Below, one piece after another: positions 13,587-22,289 of a stretch of DNA of 64,000 bases (position 1 is its first letter; the number at the start of each line of letters is the position of its first letter). The notes below the pieces were generated by a model. It searched no databases. It had not been told where the DNA came from and was given only the letters and a program-made list of their open reading frames with translations. Made by a program: the position numbers and the translations under genes. Origin of the DNA: a bacterium (lineage in GTDB: Bacteria; Vulcanimicrobiota; Vulcanimicrobiia; Vulcanimicrobiales; Vulcanimicrobiaceae); assembly GCA_021805775.1 (NCBI GenBank), contig JAJZED010000004.1:126001-190000 (forward strand), given 5' to 3'.

Positions 13587-15673
13587 ACGCCGGACGTCCG
13601 CTTCGCGTTCTCTGTATCGACGACTCGCCCGACGATGCCGATTTGAATGTGCTCGCCCTTGGGCGAGCCGGTTATCGCGTTGAAACGCAGCGCGCGGACA
13701 GAGAAGATGCCGCACGGGAGGCGCTCGACCGTGCGAGTTGGGATGTCGTACTCTGCGATTACTCCATGCCGAATTTTAGCGCGCCGGGGATGCTGGCGCT
13801 GCTCGCCGAGCGCGAACTCGAGATTCCGTGCCTTATCGTCTCGGGAGCGATCGGAGAAGAGGCCGCCGCCGAAGCAATTCGGTTGGGAGCCTACGATTAT
13901 ATTTTCAAAAATAACTTAAAACGTCTCGGACCGGCCGTCGATCGTGCGTTACGCGATGCCGATCTGCGGCGCGCGCGGCGCATTATCGAACAGCAGCTCC
14001 GCGCGAGCGAGACGCGGTTGCGTCTTCTTTTCGAACAATTACCGGCGCTCGTGGTGACCACCGACACCGACCTGACGATCACCTCGATCGAAGGCGCGCG
14101 TTTGGGGGCGCTGGGCATGGAAAGCGAAGCCTTGCTCAACACGCGTATCGCGACCTCGGCATTGATCGCCGATGAGTCGCGTTTTCCCGTACGCCGGGCC
14201 CATCTCAAGGCTTTACAAGGCGTCGCCGGCGAGTACGAGATGATCTGGGGCGGAAAGACGCTGCAAGGGCACGTCGAGCCGCTGCGGACGGAGAGCGGAA
14301 GAATCGTCGGGACGATATCGGTTGCATTTGATATCACCGAACGAAAAGTAGCCGAGCAGCGATTGACGTACTTTTCGCAGTTCGATCTTTTGACCGACCT
14401 TCCCAACCGCACCGTGCTCGAGGATCGGCTGGCGCAAGCCCTGGCGCTTGCGATGCGACACGGCGACGAAATTGCGGTCTTTGCAATCGATCTCGACCGA
14501 TTCAAAGAAGTTAACGAGAGCTATGGGCGAACGAGCGGCGACGAACTTCTCCGCGGCGTGGGGCGTCGGTTGCGCCGTCTCTTCGACGATACCGCAACCG
14601 TCTCTCGATTTGGGGAGGACCTGTTTGTCATCCTTGCAATCGGCCTTAATTCAAAAGAGATCGTCGAGACGCAAGCTCGGCGTATTCGCGACGCTTTTGA
14701 ATCGCCGTTCGAGATTCGTGAATCCGATATTTACGTAACCGCCAGCCTTGGCATTGCAATGGCCGGTGAAGACGGCAACGACGCCCACGGTTTGATCGAG
14801 TCGGCAGAAGCGGCATTGCTCTCGGCGAAGCAGAGCGGGCGGAATACCTGGCGTTTCTTTACGCCGAGCATGTTGCTTTCTTCGGTGGAACGCATCACGC
14901 TAAAACGCGATCTTCGCGTCGCCGCCGTGAACGATCAGCTAGCGCTTCATTATCAACCGATCCTTCGTGCCTCCGACGGCGCGCTTGCGGGGCTTGAGGT
15001 GCTCGTGCGTTGGCAGCACCCAAGCTATGGAATGTTGATGCCCGACAACTTCGTTCCGCTCGCCGAAGAGTCGGGCGCGATCGAAGACGTCGGCGAATGG
15101 GTTCTTGCATCGGCCTGCGAACAGTTCGTACGTTGGCGAAAAAGTGGAATAAAATTAGGGCGCATCGCCGTGAATCTCTCGGCGCGTCAATTCGAGGGAC
15201 GCGATCTGCGGGAGCGGGTCGCGGCGATCATCGAGCGGACCGGCATCGCTCCGGAGCATTTGGAGCTCGAACTCACCGAGAGTGCGATCATGCGCGACGT
15301 TACCGGCGCGATCGCGACGTTGCAGGATCTGAAGAAACTTGGCGTGCGTATCGCCGTCGACGATTTCGGAGCGGGTTACACCAGCCTTTCGTTCCTCCGT
15401 CGATTCCCGGTCGATTGCCTAAAAATCGACCAATCCTTCGTCCACGATCTCCACGAGGGCTCCCACGATGAAGCGATCGTGAAAGCGATCGTGACGCTGG
15501 CTACGAACCTCGGTTTAACCTCGGTTGCCGAGGGCGTCGAAGATGAAGGAGTATTCATGCAATTGCGCGCCCTCGGCGTCAGCGAGGTTCAGGGTTTCCA
15601 TCTCTCGCGCCCGATGACGCTCGAAGCAACCTCATTGTTTCTGAGCGAGCGCGTTGCTATGGCGAGTGAGTAG
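13583..15673 (+). CDS. REC-PAS-GGDEF-EAL c-di-GMP protein
   Basis: A 696-residue protein coupled by ATGA to the response regulator. REC domain 1-120 with D59, PAS about 140-255, GGDEF about 262-425 and EAL about 435-690. The GGDEF signature is degenerate (RFGEDLF, 342-348), so cyclase activity is doubtful. The EAL domain keeps EVL (472-474), the NLSARQF segment, ELTES, DDFGAGYTSL (593-602) and the LKIDQSF lysine, so c-di-GMP phosphodiesterase activity is expected. With the upstream kinase and regulator it forms a likely phosphorelay to c-di-GMP. Confidence 0.9.
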   Translation: MNAGRPLRVLCIDDSPDDADLNVLALGRAGYRVETQRADREDAAREALDRASWDVVLCDYSMPNFSAPGMLALLAERELEIPCLIVSGAIGEEAAAEAIRLGAYDYIFKNNLKRLGPAVDRALRDADLRRARRIIEQQLRASETRLRLLFEQLPALVVTTDTDLTITSIEGARLGALGMESEALLNTRIATSALIADESRFPVRRAHLKALQGVAGEYEMIWGGKTLQGHVEPLRTESGRIVGTISVAFDITERKVAEQRLTYFSQFDLLTDLPNRTVLEDRLAQALALAMRHGDEIAVFAIDLDRFKEVNESYGRTSGDELLRGVGRRLRRLFDDTATVSRFGEDLFVILAIGLNSKEIVETQARRIRDAFESPFEIRESDIYVTASLGIAMAGEDGNDAHGLIESAEAALLSAKQSGRNTWRFFTPSMLLSSVERITLKRDLRVAAVNDQLALHYQPILRASDGALAGLEVLVRWQHPSYGMLMPDNFVPLAEESGAIEDVGEWVLASACEQFVRWRKSGIKLGRIAVNLSARQFEGRDLRERVAAIIERTGIAPEHLELELTESAIMRDVTGAIATLQDLKKLGVRIAVDDFGAGYTSLSFLRRFPVDCLKIDQSFVHDLHEGSHDEAIVKAIVTLATNLGLTSVAEGVEDEGVFMQLRALGVSEVQGFHLSRPMTLEATSLFLSERVAMASE

Positions 15674-16154
15674 AGACTCCCGCCAAACCTGCGAGCGCGC
15701 GAACGTCAACGATCTCGGTGAGCGCGCCTGAGAGCCGTTCGATTCCCTCGCGGTCGCGAGCGGTAAAGCGCGCTCTCCGCGGGCTGTCGCAGTCGATGAC
15801 GCCGAGCGGGCCGATCGCATCGCGAAGCGGCACGACTAACTCCGAAGCCGAGGCGCTATCGCAGACGATATGATCGGCAAAGGCCGAAACGTCGTCTACG
15901 AGTATCGAAGTATCGGCGGCGAAGGCCTGGCCGCAGACTCCGCGCCCGACGGCGATGCGCGTGCACGATGGTTTGCCGATAAAAGGTCCGAGGACGAGGT
16001 CGGTGCCCTTTGCGAGATAGAGCCCGGCGAAGTTGAGTTCCGGGATCTCCGAGAAGAGGAATGCCGCAAAGTTTGCGCAGTTAGCGAGGGCATCGGGCTC
16101 GCCCTCAAGCAGGGCGCGAAGTTGGCGTTCCAATTGTTCGTAATCGACGGGCAT
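15657..16154 (-). CDS. msrC: free methionine-(R)-sulfoxide reductase, GAF fold
   Basis: A 165-residue fRMsr, which reduces free methionine-R-sulfoxide. The three cysteines of the family are present: C64 (GKPSCTRI), C74 (GRGVCG) and C98 (HIVCDS), spaced as in E. coli (84/94/118). Start is the ATG at 16154; longer frames to 16793 are antisense to the HD-GYP gene. It is convergent with the EAL gene and overlaps it by 17 bases at the 3' ends. With msrB nearby it suggests a local methionine-repair theme. Confidence 0.9.
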   Translation of the reverse strand: MPVDYEQLERQLRALLEGEPDALANCANFAAFLFSEIPELNFAGLYLAKGTDLVLGPFIGKPSCTRIAVGRGVCGQAFAADTSILVDDVSAFADHIVCDSASASELVVPLRDAIGPLGVIDCDSPRRARFTARDREGIERLSGALTEIVDVRALAGLAGVSTHSP

Positions 16155-16246
16155 GGCAACTCTCTTCGCTTCGGTGGCGGCGATCCTCCCGCCGGGGCGT
16201 TCGTAAACGGAGGAATGGAGAACTTCGGCGAAGGGCGAGCGCGACG

Positions 16247-17872
16247 ATGGAACTCGATTTGGGGGTAGGCCAGCAGGTCGGCAAGAGTTCTGCATTGGTG
16301 CGGCGTGCTGCGGCATTGCTTGCCTCCGATCATTCCTTCGATGAACTGTTCGCGCGATTGACCGAGATGCTCGCCGAACTCGTCGATGCATCGACGGTCT
16401 TTGTCGCCCTGCCGTCGGGGAGCTCCGGCTATGCCGTCGAGTACCATTTCGATCACGGAAAGGTGTTACACGAGAACGTTCCCTTACCCGAGGGCTCGGT
16501 CGCCTTACGCGCGATCCGCGAGCAGCGGCTGATCTGGGGCAACGCACCGGAGCAGTGGGCGCCCGGAGGGCGCGTCGCCATCGATATGGAGCACCCGGAG
16601 CGCAACGACAGCATTTCGGCGATCTTTGCGCCGATGCGTCATGCCGGTGCGATCGTTGGTTGTCTCTCGGTGCAGAGCCCGAAGCCCGATGCGTACACCG
16701 AGGCCGAGGCGGAACTTGTGGCCGCGATCGCGCACTTTCTCGGCGTTGCGTTAGAGAACCGGCGGCTCTTCGACCAGAGCCAGCGCATCGCACAGATCGA
16801 TCCGCTCACCGGCCTTCCGAACCATTCCAAACTCGTTCGCGATCTCGAAGCGTTCGTAGCTCGAGCGAGTTCGACGCGCCCGGTCGCTGCGGCGATCTTC
16901 AACGTCGTCAATTTTTCGCAGTTCAACGATACCTACGGCTATGCACTTGGCGACGAAATGTTGCATCGAATCGCCGCCACGATCTCGGCGTTTGCCGCCC
17001 CGAATGTGACCGTCGGTCGCTACGGCGGCGATGCGTTTTTGATGATCGTGCATGGAGAATCGAGCGAGCGGGCAATCGCGACGATCGACGAACTCGCGCG
17101 CGCGTTCTCGGAACTCACTTTCGAAAACTCCGAAGGGCGGATTCCGATCTCGCTGGCTTGCGGGTACGCATTGGCTCCGATCGATGCGCTGACCCGCGTC
17201 GATCTCATCGCCTTATGCACGCACCGTCGTCGCCTCAGTCGCAAACGGGGCGGGGCGCCGGTCGGCGACGATGAGATCGATGCGTTGGCGCTCAACGGTA
17301 ACTTCGCCGAGGTGCAGACGCTCGTCGACGCGCTGATGGATCGCGATCCGTTTACGCGCGTCCACTTGGTTCACGTGAACGCGATGGCCAAGCACTGGTC
17401 GGAGGCGAATCTCGATCTTCAGCCTTCAGAGTTCTCGACGTTCATGCAGGCGAGCCTGCTGCACGATCTCGGCAAGCTGCTCGTCTCCGACCGGATCCTC
17501 GTGAAGCCGGGGCGGCTGACCGCAGGGGAATATCGCTCGATGCAAGAGCACACACGCTTCGGGCACAACATCCTCTCGGATTTTCATCGCTTCGACGATG
17601 TTGCGCGGGTCGTCGCCCAGCATCACGAGCGCTGGGACGGGAAGGGCTATCCTAACGGCATTGCCGGCGAGGATATCGACCGGCTCGCCCGAGCGGTGGC
17701 GATCCTCGATGCCTTCTCGGCGATGGTCGACGACCGGCCCTATCATCGAGGAATCACCGAGGCCGAGGCGATCCTGGAGATTCGCCGTTGTGCCGGGACC
17801 CAGTTCGATCCGGAGCTTGTCGAGCGCTTCGTCGCCTGGCGGACGGAAGGCGGCGGGCCGGGCGCGGTATAA
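16247..17872 (+). CDS. GAF-GGDEF-HD-GYP signalling protein
   Basis: A 541-residue protein: GAF about 15-175, GGDEF about 180-335 with a variant signature RYGGDAF (258-264), and HD-GYP about 355-535. The HD-GYP part has the HD pair at 406-407 (LLHDLGK) and the full HHERWDGKGYP motif (459-469), so c-di-GMP hydrolysis is likely. The GGDEF may be a sensor or a weak cyclase. Start ATG at 16247 is divergent from the fRMsr gene with a 92-bp gap. No membrane segment seen. Confidence 0.9.
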   Translation: MELDLGVGQQVGKSSALVRRAAALLASDHSFDELFARLTEMLAELVDASTVFVALPSGSSGYAVEYHFDHGKVLHENVPLPEGSVALRAIREQRLIWGNAPEQWAPGGRVAIDMEHPERNDSISAIFAPMRHAGAIVGCLSVQSPKPDAYTEAEAELVAAIAHFLGVALENRRLFDQSQRIAQIDPLTGLPNHSKLVRDLEAFVARASSTRPVAAAIFNVVNFSQFNDTYGYALGDEMLHRIAATISAFAAPNVTVGRYGGDAFLMIVHGESSERAIATIDELARAFSELTFENSEGRIPISLACGYALAPIDALTRVDLIALCTHRRRLSRKRGGAPVGDDEIDALALNGNFAEVQTLVDALMDRDPFTRVHLVHVNAMAKHWSEANLDLQPSEFSTFMQASLLHDLGKLLVSDRILVKPGRLTAGEYRSMQEHTRFGHNILSDFHRFDDVARVVAQHHERWDGKGYPNGIAGEDIDRLARAVAILDAFSAMVDDRPYHRGITEAEAILEIRRCAGTQFDPELVERFVAWRTEGGGPGAV

Positions 17873-17884
17873 AGGCCCGGGTAT

Positions 17885-17960
17885 GCGCCCGTAGCTCAAT
17901 ATTGGATAGAGCAAGGCACTCCTAAGGCCGAGGTTGTGAGTTCGAGTCTCACCGGGCGCA
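17885..17960 (+). tRNA. tRNA-Arg(CCT) with a mismatched anticodon stem
   Basis: Acceptor GCGCCCG/CGGGCGC, D-arm with TTGGATA (A20 of arginine tRNAs), T-arm GTGAG/CTCAC and loop CTCCTAA giving anticodon CCT. CCA is not encoded, unlike the other five tRNAs here. The anticodon stem has only three G-C pairs flanked by two A-G mismatches (27/43 and 31/39). Confidence 0.85.
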
Positions 17961-17979
17961 AAAGGTTTATCCTCCCCCC

Positions 17980-18008
17980 TTGCATAGCGTTATCGTGCGT
18001 GCTATCGT
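17980..18008 (+). promoter_or_regulatory. promoter of rpmG-trnW-secE-nusG
   Basis: TTGCAT (17980-17985) and TATCGT (18003-18008) are 17 bp apart. The leader contains the hairpin AACGGAG/CTCCGTT (18018-18024 with 18030-18036) followed by TTCTTT, a possible attenuator, then AAGGA before the rpmG ATG. Confidence 0.6.
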
Positions 18009-18060
18009 AAGAAGCCGAACGGAGCGCGCCTCCGTTTCTTTCATGTATTAAGGACGATCG

Positions 18061-18225
18061 ATGGCCAAGAAAGAGAACCGCGTGATGGTTGTGATGGCGT
18101 GCACGGAGTGCAAACGTCGGAATTACAACACGCAGAAGAACAAGCAAAAGACGACCGAGCGTCTCGAATTGAAGAAGTATTGCCGCTTCTGCCGTTCGCA
18201 CCGTTCCCATCGCGAGACGAAGTAA
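18061..18225 (+). CDS. rpmG: 50S ribosomal protein L33
   Basis: A 54-residue basic protein with two CxxC pairs (C14-C17 and C41-C44), the zinc-binding form of L33. The ATG at 18061 follows TAAGGACGATCG. It is followed within 10 bp by tRNA-Trp, then secE and nusG, the conserved bacterial order. Confidence 0.93.
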   Translation: MAKKENRVMVVMACTECKRRNYNTQKNKQKTTERLELKKYCRFCRSHRSHRETK

Positions 18226-18234
18226 TCCACCCAA

Positions 18235-18310
18235 AGGGCGGTAGCTCAATTGGTAGAGTAGCGGTCTCCAAAATCGCCGGTTGCAGGTTCGAGTCCTGTC
18301 CGCCCTGCCA
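18235..18310 (+). tRNA. tRNA-Trp(CCA)
   Basis: Acceptor AGGGCGG/CCGCCCT, anticodon loop CTCCAAA giving CCA, T-arm GGTTCGAGTCC, discriminator G and encoded CCA at 18308-18310. Set between rpmG and secE as in many bacteria. Confidence 0.96.
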
Positions 18311-18331
18311 TTCCCAATCGAAAGACGAGAC

Positions 18332-18580
18332 GTGGTGAACGAGAAGAAAAACGTAGCGAACCGACAAGCAGCCTCGATGGCTCGCGCGAGCGCGAACCTC
18401 GCTGCAGGCGATTTCGTGCGCAGCGTGTGGTTGGAGATGAAGCGCGTAACCTGGCCGACTCGCGACGAGTGGGTCGGTGCGACGGTGCTGACGATCGGCC
18501 TCGTGGTCTGCTTGGGAATATTCACCTACGTCGCCGATCAGTTCTTCGGCTTCCTCTTTAACTTCGTGCATCCGTTCTAG
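18332..18580 (+). CDS. secE: preprotein translocase subunit SecE
   Basis: An 82-residue SecE of the short, single-membrane-span type. The conserved amphipathic helix is FVRSVWLEMKRVTWPTRDE (about residues 29-47) and the membrane helix follows (about 50-72). It stabilises SecY in the SecYEG channel. Start is ambiguous: GTG at 18332 or 18335 is chosen; an ATG at 18377 would give a shorter N-terminus. Its stop is 8 bases before nusG. Confidence 0.9.
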   Translation: MVNEKKNVANRQAASMARASANLAAGDFVRSVWLEMKRVTWPTRDEWVGATVLTIGLVVCLGIFTYVADQFFGFLFNFVHPF

Positions 18581-18588
18581 GTGTCCAC

Positions 18589-19194
18589 GTGACCGATATG
18601 GATCATCTCGAAGAACTCGTCGAACGCGATACGACACCCGATTCGGGGCCCGTCGGCGATGAAAAGAAAAATTGGTATGTCGTTCATACCTATTCCGGGT
18701 ACGAGAATAAGGTAAAGGCAAACCTCGAACGCCGCATTCACTCGATGAACATGCAGGACAAAATCTTCCGCGTGCTCGTGCCGATGGAAGATGAAGTCGA
18801 GTTCAAAGACGGCAAACGCAAAGTTACCCCGCGGAAAGTATTCCCCGGCTACGTTCTCGTCGAAATGGTGATGGACGATCGCTCGTGGTATGTCGTTCGT
18901 AATACGCAGGGCGTCACCGGCTTCGTGGGCAGCACCGGACCGGGAGAGAAACCCGTACCGTTGCAAGATAAAGAAGTGAAGACCATCCTCAAGCAGATGG
19001 GCATCGAGGCGCCGAAGTTGAAGATCGATTTCAACAAGGGCGACCGCGTCAAAGTCACCTCGGGGCCGTTCTTCGATTTCACCGGCGTCGTCGACGAAAT
19101 CACTCCCGAGAAAGAACGCTTGCGCGCGCTGATCTCCATCTTCGGACGCGAGACTCCGGTCGAGCTGGAGTTCTTCCAGGTGGAAAAGGTCTAA
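18589..19194 (+). CDS. nusG: transcription termination/antitermination protein NusG
   Basis: A 201-residue NusG. The NGN domain begins KNWYVVHTYSGYENKVKANL (about residues 25-44) and binds the RNA polymerase clamp. The KOW domain is at about 145-175 (FNKGDRVKVTSGPFFDFTGVV) and links to Rho or ribosomal S10. GTG start at 18589. Length and order with secE are standard. Confidence 0.95.
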   Translation: MTDMDHLEELVERDTTPDSGPVGDEKKNWYVVHTYSGYENKVKANLERRIHSMNMQDKIFRVLVPMEDEVEFKDGKRKVTPRKVFPGYVLVEMVMDDRSWYVVRNTQGVTGFVGSTGPGEKPVPLQDKEVKTILKQMGIEAPKLKIDFNKGDRVKVTSGPFFDFTGVVDEITPEKERLRALISIFGRETPVELEFFQVEKV

Positions 19195-19309
19195 CGGCCG
19201 CATAAAATTCCCGTCGACGGTCACCCCGACGTCGATATGGGAGAGGCTCGCTCCGAGCCGCTGAAACGGGGGAGATGCGGTACGCCGCTTCGTTAAACAA
19301 GGAGAGAGC

Positions 19310-19735
19310 ATGGCTAAGAAAATGATCGGCAAGATCGGGTTACAGATCCCTGCCGGCAAAGCAAACCCGGCGCCGCCGATCGGCCCGGCATTGGGCCCCT
19401 ACAGCCTCAATATCATGGATTTCTGCAAGCAGTACAACGAACGTACCGCTTCGCAGGCCGGCATGATCATTCCGGTCGAGATCACCGTCTACGACGATCG
19501 CACCTTTACGTTCGTCACCAAGACCCCTCCGGCGTCGTTTCTCATCAAGCAAGCCCTGAAGATCGAATCGGGAAGCAAAGAGCCGAACCGGAACAAGGTC
19601 GGTAAGCTCACGAACGCTCAGCTCGAAGAGATTGCGAAAGTAAAGATGCCCGACATCAACGCCAACGATCTCGATGCGGCGAAGAAGATCGTCGCCGGAA
19701 CCGCGCGTTCGATGGGCGTTGAGGTGGAGGCGTAA
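19310..19735 (+). CDS. rplK: 50S ribosomal protein L11
   Basis: A 141-residue L11. The N-terminal domain has [22 protein letters not shown], the proline-rich motif that contacts release and elongation factors. The C-terminal domain binds 23S rRNA. The ATG at 19310 follows AAGGAGAGAGC. It is followed by rplA with one base between stop and start. Confidence 0.97.
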   Translation: MAKKMIGKIGLQIPAGKANPAPPIGPALGPYSLNIMDFCKQYNERTASQAGMIIPVEITVYDDRTFTFVTKTPPASFLIKQALKIESGSKEPNRNKVGKLTNAQLEEIAKVKMPDINANDLDAAKKIVAGTARSMGVEVEA

Positions 19736-19736
19736 G

Positions 19737-20438
19737 ATGGCTCGCACGTACGGAAAACGTCTTCGCGCACTCGCTGCCGATTACGATAAAAAACAACTCT
19801 TTTCAACCGTCGAAGCGGTCGCGCTCGTCAAAAAGCACGCGAACGCAAAATTCAACGAGACCATCGAGGCGCATATTCGTTTGGGCGTCGACCCGAAGAA
19901 GAGCGATCAGACGGTTCGCGGAACGGTATTGCTTCCTCACGGAACCGGGCGTACGGTGCGCGTGATTGCGTTTGCGAAGGGCGATAGCGCTCGGGCCGCA
20001 ACCGAAGCCGGCGCGGATATCGTCGGGGATACCGATCTGATCGAAAAGCTCAAAGGTGGTTTCACCGAGTTCGACGTCGCGGTAGCAACGCCCGATATGA
20101 TGGCGCAGGTCGGTAAGGAACTGGGGCGCATCCTCGCACAGAAGATGCCGAACCCGAAGGCCGGTACCGTCTCGCCGAATATCGGCGCCGCCATTCGCGA
20201 TATCAAGGCCGGTAAAGTGGAGTTTCGCCTCGACAAAACCGCGATCGTTCACACGATCGTCGGCAAGGCGAGCTTCGATGAAGCGCAACTCGCCGAGAAC
20301 GTCAGCACGTTGCTCGACGCAATCGTGCGCGCGAAGCCGGCATCATCGAAGGGCACCTATCTGCGGAGCATCACGCTCGTGAGTACGATGGGCCCCGGCG
20401 TTAAGGTCGATCCGAATCGGGTGAAGGCGACCGCCTAG
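19737..20438 (+). CDS. rplA: 50S ribosomal protein L1
   Basis: A 233-residue L1 of the ribosomal stalk. The ATG at 19737 lies just after the rplK stop; the earlier in-frame start at 19674 lies inside rplK. It contains the family segments [13 protein letters not shown] and [14 protein letters not shown]. Its stop overlaps by 4 bases the stop of a convergent carbonic anhydrase gene, which separates it from rplJ. Confidence 0.97.
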   Translation: MARTYGKRLRALAADYDKKQLFSTVEAVALVKKHANAKFNETIEAHIRLGVDPKKSDQTVRGTVLLPHGTGRTVRVIAFAKGDSARAATEAGADIVGDTDLIEKLKGGFTEFDVAVATPDMMAQVGKELGRILAQKMPNPKAGTVSPNIGAAIRDIKAGKVEFRLDKTAIVHTIVGKASFDEAQLAENVSTLLDAIVRAKPASSKGTYLRSITLVSTMGPGVKVDPNRVKATA

Positions 20439-21058
20439 CCCTCGATCGGCGTTACCCATCCCGTTGCAAGGTCGTAGGTTCCACCTACGACCTTGAGTTT
20501 TTGTCGGGCGATCGCGTCGGCGACGATCGATGACGAGTTGCGAATCTCCGCGACGGTCACGCGCACGTTCTCCGCGACCGCCGCCTCGATCCAGCCTTCG
20601 TCGCGGCGCGTCGCGCGCGCGACCGGCGTTAGGCGATCGACGAGGTGCTGTATCGTTCCGGGTGCCGATTCGCCGCTCTCGAGAAAGTCGACGGCCGCGG
20701 TTAAAGCGCCGCAGGAGCTATGCCCGAGAACGAAGACCAACTGCGCGCCGAGAATGGCGATGCCGTATTCGAGTGTCGCGAGGCCGTAGGTGTCGATAAA
20801 ATTCCCGGCGACGCGAATGACGAAGAGATCGCCGGCCGGGCGATCGAAGAGCGTCTCGACCGGAACGCGCGAATCCGAGCAGCCCAAGACGACCGCGAAC
20901 GGATGCTGCGCGGAGGCGAGTTCGACGCGATGTGCGCTCTGAAGGCCGAAGCTCGGGTGCCCCTCGGTGAAGCGCCGGTTCCCCGCTACGAGCTCGGCAA
21001 CGGCCGCCTCCGGACTCATCGCTCGTCGCCGTTCCTCGCGATCCATTCGTTCGTCCAC
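20435..21058 (-). CDS. beta-class carbonic anhydrase
   Basis: A 207-residue zinc enzyme interconverting CO2 and bicarbonate. Zinc ligands C60, H113 and C116 and the D62-R64 dyad are visible in CSDSRV and GHSSCGAL. No signal peptide, so cytoplasmic. It reads against the ribosomal genes and sits in the gap between rplA and rplJ, where no gene is normally found. Confidence 0.93.
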   Translation of the reverse strand: MDERMDREERRRAMSPEAAVAELVAGNRRFTEGHPSFGLQSAHRVELASAQHPFAVVLGCSDSRVPVETLFDRPAGDLFVIRVAGNFIDTYGLATLEYGIAILGAQLVFVLGHSSCGALTAAVDFLESGESAPGTIQHLVDRLTPVARATRRDEGWIEAAVAENVRVTVAEIRNSSSIVADAIARQKLKVVGGTYDLATGWVTPIEG

Positions 21059-21064
21059 TCTTCC

Positions 21065-21094
21065 TTGCGTACGGCACCGGGGCTATGGTAGGAT
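21065..21094 (+). promoter_or_regulatory. promoter of rplJ-rplL
   Basis: TTGCGT (21065-21070) and TAGGAT (21089-21094) have an 18-bp spacer and predict a start near 21101, right at the beginning of the L10-type leader. It lies just beyond the start of the reverse-strand carbonic anhydrase gene, so rplJL has its own promoter. Confidence 0.6.
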
Positions 21095-21100
21095 ACGTGC

Positions 21101-21246
21101 GGCTCCAAAGACCGTAGGTCCCCCGCGCGGGGGGTAATGCCGTAGAGGCGCCTACAGTAGGACGTGAACTCCGATGATGTCCCGCGAGAATCCTCTCGCG
21201 CCAGATTCGCGTGCAAGCGCCCTCCGGACGGATGGAGCGCTTTTTT
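21101..21246 (+). promoter_or_regulatory. L10 leader with attenuator hairpin
   Basis: The region from 21101 (CCAAAGACCGTAGGTCCCC, TAATGCCGTAGAGGCGCCTACAG) has the AGACCGTAGGT/CCTACAG pattern of the autoregulatory L10-(L12)4-binding leader. A stem CGCGAGA/TCTCGCG lies at 21183-21200. At 21215-21246 AAGCGC pairs with GCGCTT, followed by six T, a terminator-like hairpin. L10-L12 binding would thus control read-through into rplJ. The family match is by eye. Confidence 0.75.
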
Positions 21247-21274
21247 ACTGTATCTCATCAGGAAGCAGAGCGTT

Positions 21275-21805
21275 ATGCCAACCGCACGCAAAGAAGCCTC
21301 GGTACGAGAGCTGCGCGACCGGCTTGCCGGTGCGCAGAGCGTGTTTCTAACGAATTACCAGGGTCTCACCGTCGATGAAATTACGAAGCTCCGCACGGCG
21401 CTTCGTCCCGACGGAAGCACCTACGCAGTCGTCAAGAACACCCTCTTCAAAATCGCCGCCGACGGCGAACTCGCGTCGATGTTCGAATCGTACCTTCACG
21501 GTCCGACCGGCATCGTCTTCGCGGGCGTCGACCCCGTCGCTCCGGCGAAAGCACTCCAAGCATTCTCCGACAACGTGAAAACGTTGGAGGTGAAGGCTGC
21601 CTACGTTGACGGTAAATTCGTCGACGCAAAGCAGGTCGCAGTGCTTGCAAAACTCCCGCCCAAGGCCGAACTCATCGCGAAAATGGTCGGCTCGCTGGCA
21701 AGCCCGTTACGCGGTCTCGTGACCGTTCTTTCGGGAAACCAAAGCGGCCTCGTTCGCACCCTTCAAGCAATTCGCGAGCAGAAACTCGCGCAATCCGGTT
21801 CATAA
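21275..21805 (+). CDS. rplJ: 50S ribosomal protein L10
   Basis: A 176-residue L10, the stalk base that carries L7/L12. The N-terminal part (VRELRDRLAGAQSVFLTNYQGLTVDE) is typical, and the C-terminal helix binds L12 dimers. The ATG at 21275 follows AGGAAG; an earlier in-frame start lies within the leader hairpins. Followed by rplL 15 bases later. Confidence 0.96.
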   Translation: MPTARKEASVRELRDRLAGAQSVFLTNYQGLTVDEITKLRTALRPDGSTYAVVKNTLFKIAADGELASMFESYLHGPTGIVFAGVDPVAPAKALQAFSDNVKTLEVKAAYVDGKFVDAKQVAVLAKLPPKAELIAKMVGSLASPLRGLVTVLSGNQSGLVRTLQAIREQKLAQSGS

Positions 21806-21820
21806 GAGAGGATATCAATC

Positions 21821-22186
21821 ATGGCAGTTGCCGAAATTATCGAACATATCGACAAACTCACCGTTCTCGAACTCGCCGACTTGGTCAAGCAGCTCGAGGA
21901 AAAATACGGCGTTAGCGCCGCCGCACCGGTTGCGATGATGGCCGCTCCGGCAGCCGCAGCCCCGGCCGCCGAGAAGACCGAATTCGACGTCGTGCTCGCC
22001 GACGCGGGCCCCGAGAAGATCAAGGTCATCAAAGCCGTTCGCGAGATCACGAGCCTCGGATTGACCGAAGCGAAGTCGTTCGTCGAAAGCGCTCCGAAGG
22101 CGATCAAAGAAGGCGTCGCCAAAGACGAAGCCGAGAGCATCAAGAAGAAGCTCGAAGAAGCCGGCGCAAAGGTCGAAATCAAGTAA
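21821..22186 (+). CDS. rplL: 50S ribosomal protein L7/L12
   Basis: A 121-residue L7/L12 with N-terminal dimerisation domain, Ala/Pro hinge (about 40-52) and C-terminal factor-binding domain ([21 protein letters not shown]). It ends at a strong terminator, which closes the ribosomal operon before the 25-kb block that precedes rpoB. Confidence 0.97.
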   Translation: MAVAEIIEHIDKLTVLELADLVKQLEEKYGVSAAAPVAMMAAPAAAAPAAEKTEFDVVLADAGPEKIKVIKAVREITSLGLTEAKSFVESAPKAIKEGVAKDEAESIKKKLEEAGAKVEIK

Positions 22187-22206
22187 TTTCAACCTCGTAA
22201 CGAGAA

Positions 22207-22247
22207 GAGGGACGCGACGCAAACATACGTCGCGTCCCTCTTTTTTT
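22207..22247 (+). terminator. rho-independent terminator of rplJL
   Basis: A perfect 13-bp stem, GAGGGACGCGACG (22207-22219) with CGTCGCGTCCCTC (22228-22240), followed by seven T. Confidence 0.95.
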
Positions 22248-22289
22248 ATCGTCCTTCGCTCGCCTCTTCGAAAAAAGGAAATCTCGCCG

